A stretch of 64,000 nucleotides of DNA. Source: an uncultured Roseicyclus sp. GTDB taxonomy: Bacteria; Pseudomonadota; Alphaproteobacteria; Rhodobacterales; Rhodobacteraceae. Under the pieces are notes generated by a model. The model was given only the letters and a program-made list of their open reading frames with translations. It did not search any database and was not told where the DNA came from. Positions 25,937-34,069 of this stretch are shown here, piece by piece. The stretch lies in assembly GCA_947491935.1 (NCBI GenBank), contig CANLLF010000002.1:558001-622000 (forward strand). Reading direction: 5' to 3'. The first letter of the stretch is position 1. Each line of letters starts with the position of its first letter. The position numbers were made by a program, and so were the translations under genes.

Positions 25937-26087
25937 TTCGGACGCCTCTGAAAACGTTGCACAAGATTGTAAACACCCACCCTTTGAGGGCGTAGAAAAA
26001 TCAAACGGTTACACGCCCCCTGTAAACCGAAAATGCCGGTCTAACCTCGGTCGTTCGATAAAGCTCCAGCATAAGCGCATATCGCGC
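25937..26087. other. Left end of the element, noncoding
   Basis: About 150 bases between the left attachment site and the first element gene. An open frame continues through it from the chromosome side, but its residues look like translated tRNA and have no family features. Confidence 0.45.
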
Positions 26088-26429
26088 GTGATTGGCTATT
26101 GCCTGACGGTCGGAGATTTCGAGGCCTGGACTCGTTTCAGCATCGTTGCCATCGCGCAATTGAACCGATCTGAGCGTGCTGCGCTGGCTTATGCGGCACT
26201 GGGGGCCTTACCACCGGAAACCGCGGTTGAAGCCGCTGCAACAGCATTGGGTGCTCGCGGCGAGCCATTGCCCCCGTTCCTTGGCGGCATGACAGACGCC
26301 CGGGGGTGGGCCGCCCGCGCGACGAAAGCGGAGCTGCAAGCCTACGCTCTTGCCGCCTTCGACGCCATGGAGCCGAAGGACCAGGCCGCTTTCTATCACC
26401 ATATCAGCGAAATCGAGGTAGCGGCATGA
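26088..26429 (+). CDS. Small hypothetical protein, first gene of the packaging operon
   Basis: The credible part encodes about 90 to 113 residues. It is rich in Ala and Leu, with LNRSERAALAYAALGALPPETA, then DARGWAARATKAELQAYALAAFDAM and KDQAAFYHHISEIEVAA. No ATG is available upstream; GTG at 26088 or TTG at 26160 are possible starts, and I am unsure between them. The stop overlaps the connector start as ATGA, which supports it as a real, coupled gene. The function is unknown; mostly helical and soluble by appearance. Confidence 0.55.
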   Translation: MIGYCLTVGDFEAWTRFSIVAIAQLNRSERAALAYAALGALPPETAVEAAATALGARGEPLPPFLGGMTDARGWAARATKAELQAYALAAFDAMEPKDQAAFYHHISEIEVAA

Positions 26430-26974
26430 GCAAGGTTGTCGTGCAACGGGATTTGAACGCGGCAGATCCTTTCGTCTTGGGCGAGGTGAAGGCGCACCTT
26501 CGTGTGACCTTTGACGACGACGACGACGACATTCAGGCGAAGGCTCGCGCCGCCGCCGCTGAATTCGAGCAAGTCGCGCAAATGGCCCTGCTGAACCAAA
26601 CCATCAGGGTGAACATACTGGGCGGCCAGATCGAAAGCGTTCTGCGCTTGCCAATCGGGCCTGTTGACCAATCCGCGACAGTATCGGTGACCGCAGATGG
26701 TGTTGTCTGGACAGATTACGATCTGATCGCCGGACACAGGCCAGTGCTTTTGTTCTCAGATGATCTGACCGGGGCCTGGGTGGAGCGATTGGTGGTGGAA
26801 TACACCGCAGGTTTTGGCGCGGCGGCGAGCGATGTCCCAGCCGATATTGCCGAAGCTGTCATGGATCAGACGGCCATACACTTCGACGGACGATCGCCAA
26901 TGCACCGTAAGGACCTGTCGACGTCAGCGCACATGATGCGGATCGCGGCGCGGTATCGGGGGGTGCAGGTATGA
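26426..26974 (+). CDS. Phage head-tail connector protein (gp6-like)
   Basis: This 182-aa protein has the layout of HK97 gp6-like connectors: an N-terminal LGEVKAHLRVTFDDDDDDIQAKARAA helix region, a central beta part and a late VPADIAEAVMDQTAIHF helix. Connectors form the ring under the portal to which tails attach. Its presence with no tail genes in the element suggests heads are made ready to receive tails from elsewhere. It starts with an ATGA overlap and ends with another ATGA overlap into the next gene. Confidence 0.78.
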   Translation: MSKVVVQRDLNAADPFVLGEVKAHLRVTFDDDDDDIQAKARAAAAEFEQVAQMALLNQTIRVNILGGQIESVLRLPIGPVDQSATVSVTADGVVWTDYDLIAGHRPVLLFSDDLTGAWVERLVVEYTAGFGAAASDVPADIAEAVMDQTAIHFDGRSPMHRKDLSTSAHMMRIAARYRGVQV

Positions 26975-27201
26975 CTGACCTCGAGCTGGATGAGATCCTT
27001 ACCATCCATTGGCCCACTGTGGTGCGGCGCGCCATGGGTGGCGCGGCTGACGAATGGGTGCAGGCGTTCGTGCGGTCAATCGCCCGGCAAGGCAAGAGGC
27101 CATCGTGGCGTCCTTCCCTCAAGCAGCAACAGATCATGCGGCGGCTGGTGTCCGAGTTGGGCACGGCACCTGATGACGATTTCGACGTGATTGAGAGGTG
27201 A
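26971..27201 (+). CDS. Small hypothetical phage protein
   Basis: This 76-aa protein (MTDLELDEILTIHWPTVVRR...) is coupled to the connector gene by an ATGA overlap. It has a Trp-Arg-Pro-Ser-Leu-Lys-Gln segment followed by a basic helix (IMRRLVSELG) and an acidic tail. I do not recognise a family. Its place upstream of the large terminase would suit a small terminase or DNA-binding helper, but the sequence does not show this. Confidence 0.65.
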   Translation: MTDLELDEILTIHWPTVVRRAMGGAADEWVQAFVRSIARQGKRPSWRPSLKQQQIMRRLVSELGTAPDDDFDVIER

Positions 27202-27580
27202 GAACAAGAAAGCCCGCCGGTGCAACGGCGGGCTCATGCGACGTCTGGCTTTCAAGGGTTAGCCGGGGACATCGCATCACAGTGCTACCGGGTAACGGGC
27301 CACAGCACAAGGGCAGCTATCCCGCCATGAGCGGTCTCTCCACGCCCTAAGGCCCCACTGCCACCCTCGCGGCGGTGAACATTGGAGAGCGGACCGAGCC
27401 GAGGGAAAGGCAGGTCTGGCCTAAGCGGCGGCTCGGCTCCGGTGAGCAGGCAAGATCGCGGCGGTCAGGGCGGGAGACGGGTCTTAATGCCCGTCGCAGT
27501 AACCCGCTTCCTGACCGTCACAACGACCCTCACCAGTGAGCAGGTGGGCAGACAGAGCAACATCAGGACGACGCGAGAAC
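27202..27580. other. Noncoding, structured stretch 5' of the large terminase gene
   Basis: About 380 bases in an otherwise gene-dense operon with no convincing ORF. It holds a perfect 9-bp hairpin at 27211-27234 (AGCCCGCCG / CGGCGGGCT) whose minus-strand side is followed by T-rich sequence. It also has an imperfect inverted repeat, ACCGAGCCGAG (27393-27403) with CTCGGCTCCGGT (27432-27443). Position next to terminase and HNH genes makes it a candidate cos or pac packaging site, or a structured RNA. Confidence 0.5.
27211..27234 (-). terminator. Hairpin with T-rich tail on the minus strand
   Basis: Perfect 9-bp arms AGCCCGCCG and CGGCGGGCT with a 6-base loop. On the plus strand it is preceded by AAGAA and not followed by T; on the minus strand the hairpin is followed by TTCTTGTTC. 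It may stop antisense transcription or simply be RNA structure after the small gene. Confidence 0.45.
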
Positions 27581-29296
27581 ATGACCGAGGCAGCGAAGAC
27601 AGGACAGCGGAAGTGGCGCAAGGCTGACGGCTCTAAGCTCGATCCCGAGCCCGCGCCTGTACCGTTGTCAAAGCGCTACGCCGAAGACCTCTTTGGAAAT
27701 GGTCCCAATGCCGCAACTTGGCAAAACGGCCGGGACCGTCCCCCTAAGTTATCAATTTTCGCGCACCTGCCGGAACTGGAAAACGGGCCACCGGCAGAAA
27801 GAGCTATGCAATTCATGCATGGCCTCAAGATCCCGGAAGGGCCCAATTCGGGAAAACCGGTAACGCTCGCGCCCTTCCAACGCCAATTCATCGAAGGCGC
27901 GATGGCGGCGGACACCGCCAACGCGATTTTGAGCATCGGTCGCGGCAACGGGAAATCGGCGATCACGGCAGGCTTGGCGCTTGGCGGGTTGATAGGGGTT
28001 TGGGACCGTCAGCCTCGGCGCGAGATCATCGCCGCTGCCCGGACACGCGATCAAGGGCGCATCATTTGGGATTTTGTCGCCGGCTTCATTTCGACCCTCC
28101 CGCCCGAAATTCAACGCGACTTCATTTTTCGCCGGGCCCCTCGCCTTGAGATCGAGTATCAGGGCGATGGCGGCGGGCATGTCCTGCGTGTGATCGCTGC
28201 GGATGGTAAGTCAGCGCTCGGCGGCGCGCCGACAATGGCCATCCTCGATGAACGCGGACACTGGGCACTGGATCGCGGCGACGAGCTGGAACACGCACTG
28301 TTGTCCGGTCTTGGCAAACGGGACGGCCGGGCATTCTTGATCAGCACCAGCGCGCCAGACGACGCGCACCCATTTTCTCGCTGGATCGATGACCCGACCG
28401 CAGGCACATATGTTCAAGAGCATCGTCCAGCGCCTGGGCTTCCCGCAGATGATCCCGAAAGCCTCTTGATCGCCAACCCTGGTGCGCCTCATGGCATCGG
28501 CGGATCGCTGGAATGGCTGGAAGCGCAGGCCAAACGTGCCATTTCGCGCGGCGGATCCAGCCTCACCAGTTTCCGGCTCTACAACCGCAATGAACGCGTG
28601 TCCGGCGAGTCCCGCGATCTGCTGATCACACTCGATGAATGGCTTGGCTGCGAAACCGATGCCTTGCCGCCGCGTGAAGGTGGCGTCGTGATCGGAATCG
28701 ACCTCGGCGGCTCAGCCTCCATGACAGCGGCGGCATTCTACTGGCCTGAAACTGGCCGACTTGAATGCCTCGGAACCTTTCCCTCCATGCCCAATCTCTT
28801 GGACCGTGGCCAGGCGGATGGCGTGGCCGGGCGCTACGTGGAAATGCACGATCGCGGCGAGCTATCTGTTCTCGGCGACAAGACCGTGCCTGTCGCGCCA
28901 TGGTTGGTTGAGGTCATGCGCCATGTCGAGGATCAGCTCGTCATTGCAATCACCATGGACCGCTACAAGCAGGCCGAGTTGGGCGAAGCGCTTGGACGCG
29001 CGGGCATTCGTGCGCCCCTGGTCTGGCGCGGTCAGGGTTTTCGGGACGGTGGCGAAGACGCAGAGCGGTTCCGCCGGGCCGCCTTTGACGGGCTTGTGAA
29101 AGCCAAGCCGTCGCTGCTTCTACGTTCAGCCTTTGCCGACACCGTGTGCCTGCGCGACCCCGCCAACAACATTAAGATCGCCAAAGCCCGTTCAACCGGC
29201 CGGATCGATGCGGCCGCTGCGTCTGTTTTGGCCGTTGCTCAGGGCGCGCGGATCGCGGCGCAGCCCAAGTCGAAAGCGAGACTAATATGGGCCTGA
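27581..29296 (+). CDS. Phage terminase large subunit
   Basis: This 571-aa packaging motor has an N-terminal ATPase with Walker A GRGNGKS (120-126) and Walker B AILDERG (Asp223, Glu224). A C-terminal RNase H-like nuclease domain starts at IGIDLGGSASM (catalytic Asp374). The domain set fits the Terminase_1 type used by HK97-like phages. It would cut and pump the element DNA into procapsids. The ATG at 27581 follows GCGAGAAC and lies after a long noncoding stretch. Its end overlaps the HNH gene by 10 bases. Confidence 0.9.
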   Translation: MTEAAKTGQRKWRKADGSKLDPEPAPVPLSKRYAEDLFGNGPNAATWQNGRDRPPKLSIFAHLPELENGPPAERAMQFMHGLKIPEGPNSGKPVTLAPFQRQFIEGAMAADTANAILSIGRGNGKSAITAGLALGGLIGVWDRQPRREIIAAARTRDQGRIIWDFVAGFISTLPPEIQRDFIFRRAPRLEIEYQGDGGGHVLRVIAADGKSALGGAPTMAILDERGHWALDRGDELEHALLSGLGKRDGRAFLISTSAPDDAHPFSRWIDDPTAGTYVQEHRPAPGLPADDPESLLIANPGAPHGIGGSLEWLEAQAKRAISRGGSSLTSFRLYNRNERVSGESRDLLITLDEWLGCETDALPPREGGVVIGIDLGGSASMTAAAFYWPETGRLECLGTFPSMPNLLDRGQADGVAGRYVEMHDRGELSVLGDKTVPVAPWLVEVMRHVEDQLVIAITMDRYKQAELGEALGRAGIRAPLVWRGQGFRDGGEDAERFRRAAFDGLVKAKPSLLLRSAFADTVCLRDPANNIKIAKARSTGRIDAAAASVLAVAQGARIAAQPKSKARLIWA

Positions 29297-29625
29297 GGCG
29301 CGATCATCACCGCTATTCCAAGCGCGTCACACGCACCAAGCGTTGGCAGGTGCTTCGAGCCGAGATCCTCGAACGTGACCGTTATCGGTGTTGCTCCTGT
29401 GGCTGCGGCGGACGTCTTGAAGTCGATCACATCAAGCCTGTCAGGACGCACCCGGAATTATCCTACGACCCCGGCAACCTGCAGGCGCTTTGTCCGTCCT
29501 GCCATACCCGAAAAACCCGGATCGAGTGCGGGCATCCCCCGCCCCGAAAGGACCGCCAGGACTGGCGGCAAGCAGTCGAGTCGCTTGAACGGCCCGGCAC
29601 AAACTCTGTTGAGCAGAAAGGATAA
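29287..29625 (+). CDS. HNH endonuclease
   Basis: This 112-aa protein has the zinc-ribbon cysteines CCSCGCGG, the HNH core LEVDHIKPV, then NLQALCPSCHTRKT. Basic N-terminus. In HK97-like phages, an HNH protein beside the terminase stimulates cos cleavage during packaging (established for that group). It overlaps the end of the terminase gene by 10 bases and directly precedes the capsid gene, which supports the same role here. Confidence 0.9.
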   Translation: MGLRRDHHRYSKRVTRTKRWQVLRAEILERDRYRCCSCGCGGRLEVDHIKPVRTHPELSYDPGNLQALCPSCHTRKTRIECGHPPPRKDRQDWRQAVESLERPGTNSVEQKG

Positions 29626-29628
29626 ACC

Positions 29629-30900
29629 ATGCTCGAATCTGTGAAGATCGCCCGGCGGCAAAGCGAAATCCGCCAAACCCTCGCTGAGCTGGCGGGTAAG
29701 GAAACCCCATCTGAGGATGAAATCCGCCAGATGGATGAGTTGGATCGGGAATACCGCTCCAACGAGACCCGGTATCGCGCAGCCCTTATCGCCGAGGATA
29801 CCGAACGCCGGGACGCCGGAGACGAGCTTGAAACCCGCTCTGCCCAGGAATGGGCCGACCTTATGGCTGGTTTCGAAATGCGCCAGGTCGCGCTGGCCCT
29901 CGATGAAGGACGCCAACTCGACGGGCAGACGGCAGAGATCGTGTCCGAGCTGCGCAGTGCGGGCGGCTTCCGGGGCATTCCGGTGCCGTGGCAGGCTTTG
30001 GAAGCCCGGGCCGGTGAGACCATCGCCAGCGGCACCCCGAACCCAGTCCAGACCCGCCCTATCATTGACCGGTTGTTCCCCGACAGCGTGGCGGCGCGCA
30101 TGGGGGCGCAGATGATCAGCATCGACGCGGGCGCGGTGGAATGGCCGGTGACCACCTCGGCCGTCACGGCGGGTTGGGCGGATGGCGAGACGGCGAATGT
30201 CGCCGGCCCGACCGTCTATGCCACGACCGACCGCGCCATGTCGCCTGACCACAATCTGGGCATTCAGATGCGGATCACGCGCAAGACGCTGAAACAGTCC
30301 GGTGCGGCTATCGAACAGGCCGTCCGGCGTGACATGAGCGGAGCCATGGGCGCGGCGATGGATCAGGCGACGTTCCTCGGCACCGGGGCCAACGGTCAGC
30401 CCCTTGGCGTCATCACAGGCGCAGGCACTTATGGCATCACGTCTACGGCGGTGGACGCGCTGGCAGAGTGGGCCGCGTTCCGGGCTGGCGTGACCCGCTT
30501 CATGACCGCCAACGCGGCCAATGCCCCCGGCCAGGTCCGGGCCCTGCTGCGGCCCGAGTTGTGGGATTACATGGAGGGCAAACAGTCCATCTTGCCGGAT
30601 CTGTCGGAGTGGGATCGTCTCTTGAAGAATATTCCGGCAGCCAACATTGCCATGACGAGCAATGCGCTCGAAGAGCCTTCCGGGTCGCCGTTGGCAACCT
30701 CGTCTCTGCTGACCACCTCGGCTGGAGGGGTTGCGCCCATTTTCATCGGGGCATGGGGCGCGGTCGACATGATCCGCGACCCCTACAGCGATGCTCAGTC
30801 CGGAGGGCTGCGGATCACCGCCCTCGCCACCATGGATGTGACCGTAGCGCGAGAGGCTCAGCTCGAACTGCTCACCGGCTTGGAACTGGAAGCCGCGTGA
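29629..30900 (+). CDS. Major capsid protein, HK97 fold
   Basis: This 423-aa protein starts with a charged, helical delta-like scaffold region (residues 1-100, ARRQSEIRQTLAELAGKE...). The HK97-type shell domain follows. Recognisable parts are TIASGTPNPVQTRPIIDRLFP, DQATFLGTGANGQPLGVIT and the C-terminal FIGAWGAVDMIRDPYSDA, TMDVTVAREAQL. The delta domain is normally removed by the protease encoded next and serves as built-in scaffold, so no separate scaffold gene is needed. AAAGGATAAACC precedes the ATG. The protease gene overlaps the stop by one base. Confidence 0.9.
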   Translation: MLESVKIARRQSEIRQTLAELAGKETPSEDEIRQMDELDREYRSNETRYRAALIAEDTERRDAGDELETRSAQEWADLMAGFEMRQVALALDEGRQLDGQTAEIVSELRSAGGFRGIPVPWQALEARAGETIASGTPNPVQTRPIIDRLFPDSVAARMGAQMISIDAGAVEWPVTTSAVTAGWADGETANVAGPTVYATTDRAMSPDHNLGIQMRITRKTLKQSGAAIEQAVRRDMSGAMGAAMDQATFLGTGANGQPLGVITGAGTYGITSTAVDALAEWAAFRAGVTRFMTANAANAPGQVRALLRPELWDYMEGKQSILPDLSEWDRLLKNIPAANIAMTSNALEEPSGSPLATSSLLTTSAGGVAPIFIGAWGAVDMIRDPYSDAQSGGLRITALATMDVTVAREAQLELLTGLELEAA

Positions 30901-31478
30901 TGCTGTGGGGCGCTCATGTCGGCAGCCTTGAGCTGCGCACCGAAGGTGGGGAAACCCGCCTTCGGGCAACCTTCCCGTATGGCCGGGAAACCGTTCTGGC
31001 CGAGGGCATGGGGGCGGGCCGTGAGCGTCGTGAGATGATCGCAGCCCGTGCCTTTGCGGATCGGATCGAGCGCGGCGAGGACGTGCACTTTCTGTCAGGC
31101 CATGACTTCAACAAGCCGCTGGCCTCACGTTCAGCCGGGACGCTGACCCTGACGGAATCGGATGATGCCTTGACCGTCGACGCCAAGATTAGCGCCGACA
31201 TGGGACAAGTCAGCTACGTCCGGGACTTCCTGTCCGCCCATGCGGCCGGGTTGGTCCGAGGCCTGTCTCCCGGCTTCCGCGTCCGACCGGGCGGCGAGAC
31301 GGTCGAGGAGCGCGGCAACGCGATCCTGCGGACCATCAAGGCGGCTGACCTGATCGAGATCAGCGCCGTCACGAAACCCGCCTATCCGCAAGCCCAGATC
31401 GAGGCCCGGAACTGGCAACCCATTGGCGAGGTGGCAACCTACTCAAGGCACCCCCCCGCCGCGATCCGCTGGAGGTGA
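30900..31478 (+). CDS. HK97-family prohead protease
   Basis: This 192-aa serine protease has the family motifs FLSGHDFNKPLASR (catalytic His68) and GLVRGLSPGFRV (catalytic Ser123), ending with EISAVTKPAYPQAQI. The U35/S78 proteases trim capsid delta domains during head maturation. The ATG shares its A with the capsid stop codon. Placement after the capsid gene, not before, reverses the usual order. Confidence 0.9.
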   Translation: MLWGAHVGSLELRTEGGETRLRATFPYGRETVLAEGMGAGRERREMIAARAFADRIERGEDVHFLSGHDFNKPLASRSAGTLTLTESDDALTVDAKISADMGQVSYVRDFLSAHAAGLVRGLSPGFRVRPGGETVEERGNAILRTIKAADLIEISAVTKPAYPQAQIEARNWQPIGEVATYSRHPPAAIRWR

Positions 31479-31480
31479 CA

Positions 31481-32545
31481 ATGCTCGGATGGCTCATGAA
31501 CAAGCTGCGCCCAATCGAGGCCAGGTCGAGCGGCGCAGGCTATACCGCCCAGGTCATGGCAGCACGGGACAGCTTCATTAGCGGGCGGCGCGGTGTGGCC
31601 GAACTGACCGCGACAGTGCAGAGCTGTGTGAGCCTGTGGGAAGGCGGATTTGCGATGGCGGACGTGACCGGCACCGAATTGCTGACCCGTCAGACAATGG
31701 CCATGATCGCCCGAGCGGTCGCATTGAACGGCGAGGCTGTCTACCTCATCACCGATCTCGGACTTGTCCCGGCGACGGATTGGGATGTCACAACCCGTGA
31801 CGGGCGGCCGCGCGCCTATCGCTTGTCCATCCCGGAGGCTGGCGGCGGGCGCACGGTCACGGCACTTGCCGCCGAGGTGCTGCATCTGCGGATCGGCTCG
31901 GATAACCTGACGCCGTGGATCGGGACAGCGCCGCTGCGACGGTCCAGCCTCACGGGGTCTATGCTCCATGCGGTGGAATCCGCGCTTGGCGAGACGTTTG
32001 AGAATGCCCCGCTTGGCTCGCAGATCGTGCCATTACCCGATACCGGTGCTGACGACATGGCCTCAATGCGCGGTGCGTTCAAAGGGCGACGCGGTTCAAC
32101 CCTGGTGATCGAGGGCGTGGCCCAGGCGACTGCGGCGGGCATGAACCCCACGATCGGCCAAAAGCCGGATCAGCTTTCGCCGGATTTGTCCAAGAGCATG
32201 ACGGCCGAGACGCTGGCAGCCGCCCGTGAGGGTATTCTGATGGCCTATGGCGTCCTGCCATCGCTCGCGAACCGCGCGGCCACCGGCCCGGTTGTCAGGG
32301 AGGCACAGCGCCAGCTCGCAATCTGGACGTTGCAGCCCATAGCGGCGCTGCTGGCAGACGAGGCGACCGCCAAGCTCGGCGGGCTGGTGGAGATCGACAC
32401 CATCCGGCCGCTACAGGCCTTCGACGCGGGCGGGCGTGCCCGCGCCCTGTCGGCGATTATCAAAACCATGGCCGAGGCAAAGGAGGCGGGGATCCCGCCA
32501 GCCGACGTGTCCGGCGCGATGCGCATGGTGGACTGGAAGGAATAG
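31481..32545 (+). CDS. Phage portal protein
   Basis: This 354-aa protein matches HK97-type portals: an N-terminal domain with LTATVQSCVSLWEGGFAMAD, a central ALNGEAVYLITD and LHLRIGSDNLTPWIGTAPL stretch, and a late ILMAYGVLPSLANRAATGPVVREAQRQ crown-side region. It would form the dodecameric DNA entry ring. I chose the ATG at 31481 because GGAGG lies 5 bases upstream; a GTG two codons earlier is too close. It is the last gene of the plus-strand packaging operon. Confidence 0.88.
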   Translation: MLGWLMNKLRPIEARSSGAGYTAQVMAARDSFISGRRGVAELTATVQSCVSLWEGGFAMADVTGTELLTRQTMAMIARAVALNGEAVYLITDLGLVPATDWDVTTRDGRPRAYRLSIPEAGGGRTVTALAAEVLHLRIGSDNLTPWIGTAPLRRSSLTGSMLHAVESALGETFENAPLGSQIVPLPDTGADDMASMRGAFKGRRGSTLVIEGVAQATAAGMNPTIGQKPDQLSPDLSKSMTAETLAAAREGILMAYGVLPSLANRAATGPVVREAQRQLAIWTLQPIAALLADEATAKLGGLVEIDTIRPLQAFDAGGRARALSAIIKTMAEAKEAGIPPADVSGAMRMVDWKE

Positions 32546-32666
32546 GGCGGGACCAGCCCTGCGGTTCGCAATTTCGCCGCAAAATGCCCGGTTAGTCGGT
32601 GAGTGCGTAAACCCCGACAGCGCGCGGTCTGCTCCGATCCAAGGCGGGCGCGGCGCGCTATCTGCT

Positions 32667-33071
32667 TTACTCCCAAACGAACTCAGGAGCATTCCGTATC
32701 CGCGCCCTGCAAGCTGGATCGGGACAAACTTGGTAGAGCCCATCGCGATACGTCAGCGACTGTGTTCCATCTCGCCTCAAGCAGATCGGGCAATACGGAG
32801 GGCCTACCGGGTCTCCGTTTTCACCTACGTTGAAGAAAAAGGTTCTATATTCTACTAGACGAGCTTTATCGGCTAGATTGTCTTTAAGCTTCTCTGCTCT
32901 CATCGATTCCGACTTTAGTTGTTGATTCAGCTCCATGATCGTTTCTTGGGCTTCAACCAAAAGCGAACGAAGCGAGAGGATTTCCTCGCGAAAATCCATG
33001 TCGTTCAGGTCTTTGTTTAGCGACTGCAAGCGCCTGAGTCCGTTTGTGATATCCGCAATCGATAGTGCCAT
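32667..33071 (-). CDS. Coiled-coil protein with C-terminal zinc ribbon
   Basis: This 134-aa protein has a long helical, heptad-like N-terminal half (about residues 5-70, LVEAQETIMELNQQLKSESMRAEKLKDNLADKA). The C-terminal zinc-binding module has cysteines PPYCPICLRRDG and YQVCPDPACRAR. It starts one base after the XRE-type regulator gene ends and likely shares its promoter. I do not know the function. Base composition is lower in GC than the packaging genes. Confidence 0.75.
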   Translation of the reverse strand: MALSIADITNGLRRLQSLNKDLNDMDFREEILSLRSLLVEAQETIMELNQQLKSESMRAEKLKDNLADKARLVEYRTFFFNVGENGDPVGPPYCPICLRRDGTQSLTYRDGLYQVCPDPACRARIRNAPEFVWE

Positions 33072-33072
33072 T

Positions 33073-33324
33073 TTATTCCCTTCTCAGGCGAACACCCACT
33101 CCGCCCCCGTTCTTAGCAATAAATTCAATACCGGCGTCCTCGAGAGCAAAGATGAGCGAAACATAGGTAGAGGGATTAGGTGACGTCTGCCCTAATTCAT
33201 AGCTCGCGATTGTCCGTTTAGATACTTGAGCGACCGCCGCGAGGTATTCTTGAGACCAGCCCAGTAGCGCTCTGGCCGCACGTAATTGTGCTGGTGTCAT
33301 ACCGGAATGTGTTTCATCTTGCAT
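33073..33324 (-). CDS. XRE-family helix-turn-helix regulator (repressor-like)
   Basis: This 83-aa protein is almost entirely a Cro/C1-type HTH: MTPAQLRAARALLGWSQEYLAAVAQVSKRTIASYELG. A short C-terminal tail (EDAGIEFIAKNGGGVGVRLRRE) is typical of small alphaproteobacterial XRE proteins. The start at 33324 follows the family boundary; a much longer frame upstream runs through the divergent gene and is not credible. It is divergent from the gene at 33388 with a palindrome between them, so it is likely the element's lysogeny-type switch. Confidence 0.85.
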   Translation of the reverse strand: MQDETHSGMTPAQLRAARALLGWSQEYLAAVAQVSKRTIASYELGQTSPNPSTYVSLIFALEDAGIEFIAKNGGGVGVRLRRE

Positions 33325-33348
33325 CAATAATGCAGCCTTGCTATGAAA

Positions 33349-33367
33349 GTTGCACCATTGATGTAAC
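33349..33367. promoter_or_regulatory. Palindromic operator candidate between divergent genes
   Basis: The 19-bp site GTTGCA-N7-TGTAAC (one mismatch between arms) lies in the 63-bp gap between the XRE regulator and the divergent gene at 33388. Binding by the XRE protein is inference. Confidence 0.45.
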
Positions 33368-33387
33368 CTAATCTGGGAATTCTTACA

Positions 33388-33909
33388 ATGACCAATGAAC
33401 GCGCCTGCGCGAAGGCCCCAGTATTGCTCGAAGAGCAATTGGCTGAAGTAGAGCAAATGATGGCTAAAGCCGCCTCGTGCTACGAGCACATGAAACGATA
33501 CCTTGAGACACACGATCAGATCGATCCGCAACAGGTTCAAATGCACTTTGGAGCTGCCGCGCATCAGTGTTTTGTTGCACAGCAAGCCTTGGAAAGTATC
33601 AGGTGCCCTGCACAAGACAGCGCAGAGATGCTTTTTCCACGCTGGTCGAAGGTCCGTGAGACGATCAATTGGTTGGCTAAGCATCCAGATGCCGACGACG
33701 ATTTGTTGGAAGACCTTTTGCCTAGTCTCTACAGCCTGGAAAGCCGTATTATGGCTGCGCCAATTCGCAGCGCTCGTGACCTGGCGGCAAAACTGCTGTG
33801 CCATACAGCACTAGGCGATCATTGCATGGAAAAGTCATTTCTTGATGAAGCCACTGCAGTGCTCGGTTTGGCAGGCGACAGGACAACAACAATCCTAACA
33901 GCTGCCTGA
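33388..33909 (+). CDS. Hypothetical element protein
   Basis: This 173-aa, helix-rich protein begins MTNERACAKAPVLLEEQL and has MMAKAASCYEHMKRYLETHDQIDPQ, then LAKHPDADDDLLEDLLPSLYSLESRIMAAPI. No membrane segment, signal or known motif is apparent. It is divergent from the XRE regulator across a 63-bp gap, so it is probably the first gene controlled by it. It could be an antirepressor or helper-interaction factor; this is only a guess from position. Confidence 0.7.
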   Translation: MTNERACAKAPVLLEEQLAEVEQMMAKAASCYEHMKRYLETHDQIDPQQVQMHFGAAAHQCFVAQQALESIRCPAQDSAEMLFPRWSKVRETINWLAKHPDADDDLLEDLLPSLYSLESRIMAAPIRSARDLAAKLLCHTALGDHCMEKSFLDEATAVLGLAGDRTTTILTAA

Positions 33910-34002
33910 CCCGTCGCGATGGCAAACGGCAAGATCTAATGGACGATATGGTCAGGTAGACGGTGGGCACAGTTCGCGGCACGAAGCTGGATCAATCTAA
34001 AA

Positions 34003-34044
34003 CGTGAGAGATGACACGGTTATTGAACCGTGTCATCTCTCACG
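34003..34044. repeat. Perfect 19-bp inverted repeat with 4-base loop
   Basis: The arms 34003-34021 (CGTGAGAGATGACACGGTT) and 34026-34044 are exact reverse complements around ATTG. No T-tract follows. It lies 25 bases before the start of the MerR-like gene. It may be an operator, attenuator hairpin or recombination-related site. Confidence 0.88.
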
Positions 34045-34069
34045 AAACCACTTATCGAGGCAGGCTAAA

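Noticed and set aside
26426-32545. Rhodobacterales gene transfer agent (RcGTA-like) cluster
   Set aside because: RcGTA has terminase, portal, protease and capsid in that order plus a long tail module, and is not bounded by tRNA repeats. Here the order differs, tails are absent and an integrase with attachment repeats is present.
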